64,000 bases of DNA from Chelonoidis abingdonii (lineage: Eukaryota > Chordata > Testudines > Testudinidae). The DNA is taken from assembly GCF_003597395.2 (NCBI RefSeq), contig NC_133778.1, positions 24,861,946-24,925,945 on the forward strand. Direction: 5' to 3'. How positions within the stretch are numbered: the first letter of the stretch is position 1; every line of letters begins with the position of its first letter. The position numbers and the translations under genes are program-made. This document shows positions 1 through 9,766 of the stretch, piece after piece. The notes beneath the pieces are model-generated. The model ran no database searches. It was not told the DNA's origin and saw only the letters and a list, made by a program, of their open reading frames with translations.

Positions 1-383
1 CCATTTGACAGATGGGGGAACTGAGGCACAGGGCTTGATTTTTTATATCACCTTTGGAGTTAACATATTTTTGGCTTGTTCAGAGGCCACCTGCCTGGCT
101 CCCTGTGGGCTCTGGAAGCAGAGAATAGCCCTAGTTCAGAGCTATCAGGCCATGCTCATGACAGACCCTCTGAACTGATCTGCTTTTTACATTGGAGGGT
201 GGGATCAGAGCCAGTGTAGAGGTCTTGTGCCTGCTCAGAGGATATCCCCAGAAGGCTACTTGAGAGCCCTTTGAGTTGCCAGAGGGATTAAGTGACTTGC
301 CCAAGAATACAGGGCAAGAGCTGGGTATAAATATGAGACCTCCTGACTCCAATTCCTATGGCTGAAGCCCAAGCCCATCCCAT
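1..383 (+). repeat. MIR-like CORE-SINE split by about 250 bp
   Basis: Bases 1-31 read like the MIR core (GATGGGGGAACTGAGGCACAG), and 283-383 continue with the next part of the core (TTAAGTGACTTGCCCAAG, then a GAGCTGGG and CCTGACTCCA stretch). The intervening part, about 32-280, has no MIR similarity that I can see and no clear terminal repeats. MIR elements are tRNA-derived SINEs with an L2-related tail. The two halves are in order and on the same strand, so a single old copy interrupted by an insertion is the simplest reading; two neighbouring partial copies are the alternative. The window edge cuts the 5' part. Confidence 0.6.
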
Positions 384-1335
384 CTCTCCAAAAAGCTTGC
401 ATACAGGGTAAATCTGGTGAACTAAGTGACCAGCACCAGACAATCCTGACAAATAAACAACAACAAAAAATCATTTTGGATCTTTTCCAAGCAAACTATT
501 TGTTTTCTACAATCCTTGAGCGAGGCAGGGCTCTCAGTGAGACTCAGTCAGTATCACAGCAGCCAGGTCCATTTCGCAGTGCTGCAGTCAGTCTCCTAAT
601 TGTCTGAAAGAAACACATGCTCACGCGACACATCACCACACAGAAAACAAAACAGTTTTAACAGACTGCAATAATCCATGAGCTTGGATCTGTCCAGACG
701 CTCACAGGAGACAATTACTTCGACATTCTGAGTAGTGGCAAAATGGAAAGTATTAAACAGAAAGAGAGACTGTGCAGAATTATGCTGGCATTCCTGGCCT
801 ATTTGACAGACTGATCAAAGCTCCACTGGTTGGCTCTCTGAGTCTTTCTCTATCGATAGTGCTTAGTAAATAAAATATATTATAGATTTTTGGAGGGAAA
901 AATAAGAAATATAGGCCAGAAATTATATAAAGCCTGTGATTATAGATGGAGTAGACATTCTCTGGTTTAGATTTGTGACTTGTGGTACAGGTAAACAGCA
1001 GAGAGACCTTGTTTTTAATAATACATGCTCTGCGTTTATCCCACAGCAGGTAGCTGTCTTTTATAACTGATGTCTGGAGTAATGCTGATTGACGCTGTTC
1101 TCCAATCATTTCCCAAACTTTCGTCTTTAATGAGGTGAGCTGCACCACAGCAGTTTATTTACCTGCTGGCAACCCTTTTTTTAAAAGGGTCACTGCTCTT
1201 AATTATAGTGGCACCTGCTTATTGCTTTGCTATTAGGTCTGTCAAGGTTTCTATTATAAACCCACTTTTAGGTCTTTATTCTGTAATACCTTTCAAGTTC
1301 ACTGTGGCCTGAAGCTTGGCATACGAGGTCTTGGA
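384..1335. other. unclassified, non-repetitive-looking sequence
   Basis: No transposon end, tandem repeat or long reading frame is recognisable. The 122-codon minus-strand frame at 780-1148 has no domain-like composition and is probably chance. The stretch runs up to a TATA-like motif at 1344 and is a reasonable place to look for conserved non-coding sequence. Confidence 0.4.
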
Positions 1336-1343
1336 ACTGTTTG

Positions 1344-1433
1344 TATATAAACAGGGATTTAAAGAACCACAGCTCCCTCTCCATTGCCAACAACACAGAG
1401 AGATCCACCTCCTTTCTTCTGGCGTGGGTGAGT
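1344..1433 (+). promoter_or_regulatory. candidate TATA promoter, short leader and splice donor
   Basis: A consensus-like TATATAA at 1344-1350 is followed about 30 bases later by a pyrimidine-rich stretch (CTCCCTCTCC near 1373-1382) that would suit a transcription start, and then by a good 5' splice donor, GTGAGT, at 1428-1433. There is no ATG between the supposed start and the donor, so this would be a non-coding first exon. Such combinations also occur by chance in AT-rich DNA. No downstream coding exon is visible in the window, so the call is weak. Confidence 0.18.
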
Positions 1434-1534
1434 GCTTAGGGGTCCTCAAACCTCCCTAGCTGCTGAGGGGAGAAACTCCCCACGGAGGGATGCCTGAAGT
1501 GGGAGCAGTGGGGTAGGAAAGGAAGACTGGTTTT

Positions 1535-1815
1535 GTGAGTGAGCTCTTGGCCCAAAAGATCCGCGTTCAGGTCCTGGTTCTGATACAGATCTCCTGGGTG
1601 ATGTTGGGCAAGTCCTTGATCTCTCTTTTCCAACACAGAATAAAAAGCTGGATACTAATACTTCTTTTCTCCTGGCCGTGGTCCGTTTTGTCTATTTGGA
1701 CTGTAAGCTGGCTGATGCAGGAACTGTCTCTCACCAGGTGTTTGTACAGTGCCTTGCACAGTGCTGCCCCCATCTGAGTAGTCGCCTCTAATATAATGCA
1801 ATAGAAAGAATAAAA
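1535..1815 (+). repeat. MIR/L2-like SINE with L2-type tail
   Basis: From about 1545 the order is a tRNA-like head (a degraded B-box around GCGTTCAGGTCC), a MIR core (GTGATGTTGGGCAAGTCCTTGA, beginning near 1599), and then an L2-like tail (GACTGTAAGCTGGCTGATGC from 1698 and TTTGTACAGTGCCTTGCACA near 1741). It ends in an AT-rich region with AGAATAAAATGATGATAATA. The order head, core, tail is that of MIR elements, so this is one fairly complete, old, plus-strand copy. Frames of 60-80 codons on both strands here are by-products. Confidence 0.6.
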
Positions 1816-3135
1816 TGATGATAATACAGGAGAAGCCCATGCCCTGTTGGGGAGTTTCAGGAACTCTCAGCCTTTTCAGCAGCGAGTTGGGCAGTAGCAA
1901 CACATGACAGGAGAAGAAGAGATGTCCCGGCTAGAAGTCCTTCTATACATCCTCATGGAGACAGAATGAGCTGGGTCCCACTGGCTTCCCCCCAAAGGGA
2001 TCTGCCACCACCAGTGCCTGCTCCCCACTGGAATATCTTAGTTTTCTAAAATAGAGGAATTGCACTGACGTATGACAGTGTTTTCTAGGGAATAACTCCC
2101 TATCCTGCCTCATTTCTGTTTTTGGATCAATACAGAGTCTCCATTTTGCTCAAGTCTCAAGATGGGTGTTTATAGGAAAGGGACTGTGAAGCCCTCGGAA
2201 TATTCCTCTACATAGCTCCAGTTACTCTTTGTTTGGCTGGCTATGGCTGTGCCTGGGGACATGAACTGCTGTAGAAGGGGCTACCCATCAGCTGGAAACA
2301 AATAGGGTGCAAGATGCTCTAGCCACCGCTCCTCCCAGCTCTCATCCTGACATGCCCCCTATGCCAGGAACTCAGCCATAGTACAGAATCTGCCCCATTG
2401 ATTTGAAATACATTTTACAATTCTGGGCCATAATTTTCATTCAGGTCAGTGAGGCTGCAATCGGAATAAATTTGGCTCAGTGCTTCTAGGTGAAATTTTC
2501 TGGAGTGCACTCACATTATACTGATGCTGGTCTATCTACGAAATGCCTGGAGTCTATCTCAACCTCTGATTGTCTTCTGAAACATCAAGACTTATCAAAC
2601 TTGCTGAAGTTCATGGGCCCATAATCCAAGTGGAACTGCTGTATCCCATTGAGTTCAGGAATTACACAATTCAGATAGTGCCTTCCCAATTACTGCAGTT
2701 ACAAATTCAGCAGGAGCAGCAATTATTTGTGGATCTGGGCCACTGCCTGGGTAGGGTCTAAATTCCCTCTGGCTTTTTGGCATTTCTCCTTTCTATTGGC
2801 ATACTGAAGATCAGAACCCTGTATTTTCCAGTATTGTACACATCCCTTTTGATAAGCTGATTTGTGAACTGAAAAGCATGATATTGTCTAAGAGCTAACT
2901 GTACTGCAATTCATAAAGACTTTCTACTTTGGTAGCACTATGGGCATGTAGACTAAGTAAATAAAACACGATCTTTACTGAGGAGATGGAATGTGTGTTA
3001 CTCAAAAGCAGGAAATCCTGCTCCCATTCATGCTAGGGTTTGGCCTAAATGAAATGTGTGGAGTTAATACATTTTACTGAGGATTAAAATCACAGATACT
3101 TATTGTGCACAGATAGCTAGCATATGCTTTTAAAA
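1816..3135. other. unclassified sequence
   Basis: No recognisable repeat family, RNA gene or exon. The 63-codon frame near 2570-2761 has no recognisable motif. Confidence 0.4.
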
Positions 3136-3139
3136 ATAA

Positions 3140-3315
3140 TATAGGACATACAAATAATATTTGGTACCCTTCACCCCAGGCTCTCAAATACTTTACAAAC
3201 ATTAATAGTTAGTCTTCACTAGCTAACACGTCTCTGTGTAGGTAAGTATTATAATCTCAGCTTTTACAGCTGAAAAAACTTTGGGACAGAGAGGTTAAAT
3301 GAAGCAAAAATTTCC
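3140..3315 (+). repeat. MIR/L2-tail-like SINE remnant
   Basis: Carries the sequence order CTCTCAAATACTTTACAAAC, ATTAATAGTTAGTC, GTAGGTAAGTATTATAATC, then TTTTACAGCTGAAAAAACTT and GACAGAGAGGTTAAATGA. This matches the common amniote SINE motif (CTCACAACACCC, AGGTAGGTATTATTATCCCCATTTTACAGATG) with many substitutions. Four related remnants occur in the window. Confidence 0.6.
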
Positions 3316-3514
3316 CACTCTTTCATCTTTTTAATATCCCAAACTTGTAAGCACTGTATTTCTTGAAGTTAGCAGACAACAGCAATGGAATCTACATGTG
3401 GAAAAGTATTATCCTCCAAGCATAGCACAGTGCCTATGATTAACAATTCTAAGCCCACATATTTCTTATGGGCTGCTGACTGATGGGTCAGTCTCTCATA
3501 AGGCCTTAAGTATC

Positions 3515-3725
3515 AGCGGGGTAGCCTTGTTAGTCTTTATCCACAAAAACGACGACAAGTCCGATGGCACCTTAAAGACTAACAGATTTATTTGGGCAGA
3601 AGCTTTCATGGGTAAAAAAAATCCAGTTTACTGCATCTGAAGAAGTGGGTTTTTTACCCATGAAAGCTTATGCCCAATAAATCTGTTAGTCTTTAAGGTG
3701 CTGCCAGACTCCTCTTTGTTTTCAC
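3515..3725 (+). repeat. foldback repeat, Penelope-like type, with hammerhead-like core
   Basis: A 52-bp arm at 3567-3619 is repeated in inverted orientation at 3650-3701 with very few mismatches, around a loop of about 30 bases; weaker pairing continues outward to about 3540 and 3725. The left end has the head GTAGCCTTGTTAGTC at 3521. The right half contains CTGAAGA (3637-3643), a six-pair hairpin (3645-3650 with 3656-3661) and GAAA (3662-3665), the arrangement of a hammerhead ribozyme core, with one additional A at 3644. Penelope-like retroelements are known to carry hammerhead motifs. The repeat family is widespread in turtles from memory; its class is my inference. Confidence 0.55.
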
Positions 3726-4182
3726 AAGACCTTGTGACTGGCTGGTGAGCTTAAGTATCATAGTGCTTTACAGTCATGCTAAGGAATGGAAATTACCATT
3801 TTGCTAAAATTATTAGTTGAACGATATAGTGATTTTTAACACAGTGCCCTGCTCTTTTGATTTAGTCAGCAATGTCCTAACCATAAGAGACAAGAATATG
3901 TAAATCTAAAGTACTAACAATAAAAACAATGGGCCAGCAGCAGATGTCCACACAGACAGTTTCAAATTTAAGAAATATGAACAGAAAGTTTGGACATTCA
4001 TATAGGGCTGTATTTAAAAAACAAGGAACTAACAGGAAGTGAATCTGTAAACATCCTGAGTATAACTGTACCAGGCTGTAAGTAATCAGAACCAGAGAGG
4101 CTGGGGTAAGATTTTTCATTGGCTGCAGGAAAGGTTCTCATGGACTGTGGTAACTATGTCCTTTCCGTTATGTGCTATTGAA
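3726..4182. other. unclassified sequence
   Basis: Nothing recognisable. The 80-codon minus-strand frame at 3877-4119 has no identifiable domain. Confidence 0.4.
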
Positions 4183-4461
4183 GGCCTGGTCTACACTGGG
4201 GAGGGGGGAATCGATCTAAGATACGCAACTTCAACTACAAGAATAGTGTATTTTAGATCAACTTACCTCCTCCTCACGGCGCGGGATCGATGGCCACGGC
4301 TCCCCCGTCAACTCCACTTCCGCCTTTTGCCTTGGTGGAGTTCCAGAGTCGACGGCAGAGCATTTGGGGATCGATTTATTGTGTCTAGATGAGACGCGAT
4401 AAATAGATCCCCAATAGATGGATTGCTACATGCCGATCTGGCGGGTAGTGTGGACGTACCC
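4183..4461 (+). mobile_element. Harbinger-type MITE
   Basis: Starts GGCCTGGTCTACACTGG and ends GTGTGGACGTACCC, so the ends are imperfect inverted repeats. Inside are several ATCGAT-containing hairpins (for example TCTAGATGAGACGCGATA). The flanks are GAA on the left and TAA on the right, a decayed version of the 3-bp TWA duplication typical of PIF/Harbinger elements. It has no coding capacity. It is closely similar in reverse orientation to the element at 6055. Confidence 0.7.
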
Positions 4462-4464
4462 TAA

Positions 4465-6051
4465 CTGTCTAATAAATCCAATCAAGTGGACTTATTGGGG
4501 TCTCTTTAATCATTTAATACATTTCAACAGGTCAAGCATCACTAATTAGATAAGGCATATACATCTAAATATCAATTATTGATTTATGTTTTTTCATTAT
4601 TCAAACCCTGGTTAATAGGGCTCAACTTTGGTAAATTCTTTTAAAACTATGCTCACAGATATTGCAGGTGAATGGGTTTGCCCACATCTGTGTATGTACA
4701 TGGGAACTTATGCATGCCAACTGGTTAACTGCACACACAATTTGGTAGGCCTGCATGCAGAAATGACCTGATGTTCACTCACAAATTCAAAGCTTTGCAC
4801 ACGTAAACAAATGTACCCACAAATATTATAGGTATTTTTATACGTTCTACGAAAATTTGCTCACTAATGTCTCTCTGTGTGTATTTATATGTTTAAAATT
4901 GCTTCCGGGACACCACTCTTATTTTTAATAACCAGACTGTTCGATGGAATCAATATGAACACAGTTTGCAGGGTCCTCCTAACAGATGAAAACTATCAAA
5001 AACTATATTGATGCTCACCATTACCAAAATACCACAGAATCTAGTTAACTTGTAGACAAATGTCAGAGACTACAAAAACATGCTTCTAGAATGATACCAA
5101 AATTAACATTGACTAAATAGCTTTTTGATCTCTTGTGATTTTAGATTTGCAAACACAAGGTAGAAAACAGTTGCTCCCTTTGATCTGAATTTAGAGTGTA
5201 AAGTTGTTTCACACTGTTTCAGAAATGAGATGGGAAATGATTAATACTCAGTTTGAAACCTGGGTGTGAGTGAGAGGAAGAAAAACATTGAAAGGACAGA
5301 TATGATGAAATAAATTTGTTTTGCTCTTAACTTTAAGATGCTGAAAAGCAGAATTTTCCAATTTGACAGGATAATAAAAAAACTATAGACCAACTAGTAC
5401 CATAATTTAGGACATTTTTACTACCACTACCTTCAAATAAATAACATTCCTTGCGGGATTGTCTGAAACACAAGATGCCTGCCTTTTTAATTCTAAACTA
5501 CTATTGTCAAGCATTCAGCAGTCCTGACAAGCTCAATGGCCCTTTCTTTGCTCTGTCTTTGTTTGAAAGTTAATGGAGCACCAAAAACTAGTTGAGTCCT
5601 TATATCATCTTTACAGGTGACCTGCAAAGGGAAAAAGAATTGGGTTTGTTCCCTTTTCTTTCCTTCTCTATGATGTATAAAGAAAGTCAGAAAGGTTTGT
5701 GAATAGGATTATTTTTAAAAGCTATTTTATTCCTGCTAGTGCTTTTATCTTAGTGATTTGAGGAATGACCTGTCTGATCTCCTCTGGTTTTGCTGAACAA
5801 CTCACTGAAAGTCTCAAATGTATTTCATCATCTTTCTAATATAACTTTAATCCAATTGCACGGGTGTGGGCACTGAAGTTTTAGCAAAGACATCTCTTCT
5901 CCCAAATGTTTATTGGGAAGTTGAGTTAAGGAGGTATTAAAATAAACAGACAAAAGCAAATAACTTCTCCCACACACAAATTTTAGGCACACTGATTAAA
6001 ATCACTTTCCCTCTCAGTTGCTTCACTTTCACTCATGTATCTTTTGATGTC
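4465..6051. other. unclassified AT-rich sequence
   Basis: About 1.6 kb with no recognised repeat, RNA gene, exon or long reading frame. Confidence 0.4.
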
Positions 6052-6054
6052 TTA

Positions 6055-6348
6055 GGCTACGTCTAGACTACCCGCCGTATCGGCGGGTTAAAATCGATTG
6101 CTCGGGGATTGATATATCGCGTCTCATCTAGACGCGATATATCGATCCCTCAACGCGCTTATATCGATTCCAGAACTCCACCAACCACAACGTAGTTCCG
6201 GAATCGACAGGGGGAGCTGCGGACATCGATCCCGCGCAGTGAGGACGGGTGAGTAATCCGATCTTAGATATTCGACTTCAGCTACGTTATTCACATAGCT
6301 GAAGTTGCGTATCTAAGATCGATTTCCCCCCGTAGTGTAGACCAGCCC
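6055..6348 (-). mobile_element. Harbinger-type MITE with perfect TTA duplication
   Basis: A 294-bp element starting GGCTACGTCTAGACTAC and ending GTAGTGTAGACCAGCCC. The ends pair as terminal inverted repeats and the element is bounded by TTA on both sides (6052-6054 and 6349-6351), as expected for PIF/Harbinger (TWA target). Internally three hairpins follow each other: 6071-6087 (CCCGCCGTATCGGCGGG), about 6104-6149 around TCGCGTCT/AGACGCGA, and about 6267-6315 around CGACTTCAGCTACGT/CATAGCTGAAGTTGCG. No coding sequence. Same family as the element at 4183, opposite orientation. Confidence 0.8.
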
Positions 6349-6519
6349 TTAGTCCCACATGCTCTCTAACTGCCCACAGACTTACAGAGTTGACAAAGCC
6401 TGAATTTCTATGATAAACACCAAGCAGGAAACATAGTAGGAGGCTAGCCTAAAATGTATATAGTTCTTCAACATCCTCTGTCTGGCTGGGAAATTACTTT
6501 AATGACAGTCAGCAATAAT

Positions 6520-6650
6520 AGCAATCTTAGCATTTTTGCAATCTACTGTTTTTCATCTTAAAACATGTTACAATCATTAAGAAATTAATCCTCACAATGC
6601 CCATATAAGGTAGGAACTTAAATACGATTAGCCTCAGTGTAGCGTCATAT
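6520..6650 (+). repeat. MIR/L2-tail-like SINE remnant
   Basis: Sequence order TTTTCATCTTAAAACATGTT, ATTAAGAAATTAATCCTCAC, AATGCCCATATAAGGTAGGA is a decayed version of the motif also seen at 3140, 29510 and 42050. Confidence 0.5.
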
Positions 6651-8590
6651 ATGTAACAGCAGTCAAACTTTTAACAGTAAATGGTTCATATACAAATTGC
6701 TTGGAACGGTTTAATTGCTGTCAGAGAAGCCAAATTATTTCTCTGAGCAGAATCTGAAAGCGATGATGTATGCTAGCTTTTGAATTAACTTGTGATACAT
6801 CAGATAAGCATGTTAGAAAATTTCATTCTGCAAGAAAAGTTAACTTCAGTCCCCACAGTATTTGATCTCTAAAAGTAACGTTATTTTTAACTAACCTGTC
6901 ACATTTGGTTCTTTTTTAAAATTCCTCCTAAAATCTCACAGAATACTGGAAGAAATCAGTTGTTACAAGTCCGTAGACATTTTTCTTTGCAGATCTCATT
7001 AAACTAGAAGTTTGTGTTGCTGGGAAAGACTTTTACATTTTGCTACATCCTGAAAGAATAATTGATAGCACTCTGACGAGATTGGCTATGTGCTCACACT
7101 ACTTTAATTGTCCACAAAATAATCCCAGTTGATTCTTGGAGTGCTCTTTTTCTCATATTAACAGCTCTCACTGTAATGCTGGAGCTGATTACAACGACCT
7201 AGATACTGGAGCTAGCTCGTGTCGCAGGATGATTTAGAGGGGTTGTGAGAAAGTAAAAAAAGAAAAGCAAAACAAAATTCTTTCAGCTCTTGTATCCTTG
7301 TAGCTAAGGCAAAGAAATGACTCTATAGCATGGACCTGAATGATTTCACATTATCTTTCACTGCAGCACATGACTGATAGATGTGATATATATTTTTAAT
7401 CTTATTTATACATTACTTTCATTGAAATCAGCTGAAGTCTTTCTGTTGACTTCAGTGAGAGTCAGCTCAAGTCCAATATCATTTACCATTATTTATAACG
7501 GAGATTTGTCAAAGTCTCTCACTACGGCCCAATCCTCCATTCAAAAGGAGTCAATCTGAGTACTAGAGCTAAGAAATATCTCTGTATAAAGAGATGTATT
7601 TACTGGTGTTGAGAGTGTAAGGAATTCATACCAGGGACCGGCCTCAATATTTTCTGTCATATCATTTTGGGGGGCTAGATAAATAAGTACATGAATAATT
7701 GAATAAGTGGTAACAGTAGCATCACTAATATTATTGTTGATCTATGTTCCACTTTGTCAGACCTTCGCAGGAATTGCAACACCATTAAACTATTCCTTTG
7801 TCTTTAAAAAAAAAAGTGAGATTCCTTTCTTATTGTCATCACCCTGGTCTGAAATTCATAGCAAACAATACTCCAACTAAACTGACCCCAGAAAACCTTG
7901 GAGATGACATTTAAAGAAGATAAGTCCGTTTTCAACAACCGCTCATAAGTCTGTCCGTTGCGGCTCACTCATAGGTCATGCTGTACAGTGAGCTCACTAG
8001 TTCCAGGCTACAGCTCGATGCCTACTGTCTGTCAACTAATGAGCTAGACCTTAAAGACAACCACAGGCCTGGAAAAATTTAAGCCAGCGAATTAATTGCT
8101 CCCTGGAGCTGCTGGTTCATTTTCATTTGTATGCATCACAAGCTGATATCTAGATTGTTAAGCCATGTAACTGCTACACCATGGAGGGTAGTAAAAGGTT
8201 GCAGTCCACCCTCCAACTTTCTTACTGCGTATGTTTGACTGTCTGCATTGCTGTCCTGCAGTCACAATGTGAAGATTATTCTGAACCAAATTTCTGTATT
8301 TGGCAGCCACTGTGATCGTTCCAGTCAGCAACTTGTTAGGTCTAGTCCAGAATCTGTGTCCCTGGTTGCAAACAGGTGGGTGTATGTTAAGGCTTCTGAA
8401 ATTCATCAGCATCCCTCTCTCTCTGTCCCAGAGTTGCTGCTACTCTGTGAGGACATAGCTGTTGGCCCTGATATGTCTAATGCCTTCTTGTGTCCTGCCC
8501 TGTGAGTAACATAAACGAAACAAAAGCAGACAAAATGTGGAACACAGGCTCACCTTCTAAGTGACATCTGTGTGGGACTGGACATGTAGA
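6651..8590. other. unclassified sequence
   Basis: Mostly unique. A weak near-palindromic pair GAAATCAGCTGAAGTC/GTTGACTTCAGTGAG at about 7423-7470 belongs to the short ancient foldbacks noted elsewhere. Overlapping 84-85-codon frames on both strands at 8158-8505 show no domain and are probably chance. Confidence 0.4.
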
Positions 8591-8648
8591 TAATCATATT
8601 GATGATCATATTGGTCCCTTCTGACCTATGAGTCTATGAGTCTATGAT
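8590..8648 (+). repeat. CR1 3' tail
   Basis: GGTCCCTTCTGACCTATGAG, followed by a repeated 8-mer ATGAGTCT, is the typical 3' end of CR1 LINEs. Only the last 50-60 bases of the LINE are recognisable. Confidence 0.7.
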
Positions 8649-9700
8649 AAAGTCCCAGTAGATCTCATGGCTCCACCAAAGTGAAACTGCTGGGACTGAG
8701 ATTCTGAGGCTGGAGAGAACTGTAGTGTATTTTGATGGTGATCGATTAGATTCTCTGACTGGCAAATCACACCTGTTATTTCTGGTGTTTGTTTATCGCA
8801 AAGCTCTTGATCACTGTCAGGCCCTGTTGTTGCTAAAGAAAAAACAAATACAAAAGAGTGAAGTGAGAATAATCACACTCAAAATCATGCTGTTTGCAAA
8901 GAATTCCACTCCCACCTCCTTGGCATTTGAACATTTTATATCTCCACCGGCACCTTGCAGAATTGCTGCATACAACGCAAATTTATATAATCAAATACAT
9001 TCTAGTTTGAATACTAAATTCTCAGGAACATTCATATATCCCTGGAAGGCTATCCCATGGACTGATGATTCTCTGTAGCACTGAACTGTATTACATGCTA
9101 TTTTCCCCATGTTCTCTATAGCTGCTGTCAAAGGAAATCCAAAATGGCTGCAAGAAACACCTTCTGTCAAGTTTGGGTTAGCAGAGCGAAGATTAAAACC
9201 CACAGTTCACTTACATTGTGCCCTGGCAGAAAATACTTGCCTTCAGGATTTGCAGTAAGTATCATGGCTCAAAGCTGAGGTTGTATGCTTTGCTGATTCA
9301 CAGTACATAAAGAAATCTTAATAGAACCGAATGTATCTAGTTCATGAAGGCTCTTGATGGCATTGTAATTTTGTTCTCTTACAGTCTTTATTTAAAGTTG
9401 GATTCCATGAGCCTTCTTATAATGAGCTAAAAAGTGCATGGATAAGCAGTTATTTCTGCAAAATGTGGCTGCCTATTGATGTATATGTTGCAAAGCCTGT
9501 ATATTTTAATTGAATTGAAATGAGCATGGGACCCTAGAGGTTTTTCTGTCTATTGAGGCATTAAATACTCCAGAGGCATGATTAGGAGTAAAAAACAAAA
9601 CAAAACCACACATCAAACTTTATTGCTTCTGCACTTGGTAAAACCCCCTCCCCCATCACAAATACACAAAACATAGTCTGCGATGGTTCCATATGCTAAC
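8649..9700. other. unclassified sequence
   Basis: Contains a 117-codon plus-strand frame at 8725-9078 with no recognisable motif and no splice or codon signal that I trust. No repeats recognised. Confidence 0.4.
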
Positions 9701-9766
9701 TCTCATAGACTTTAAGGTCAGAAGGAATCATCATGATCATCTAGTCTGACCTCCTGCACTCTGCTG
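9701..9766 (-). repeat. CR1 3' tail
   Basis: TCATAGACTTTAAGGTCAGA, then ATCATGATCATCTAGTCTGA, is the reverse complement of a CR1 3' end. The LINE body is absent, as in most 5'-truncated CR1 copies. Confidence 0.7.
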
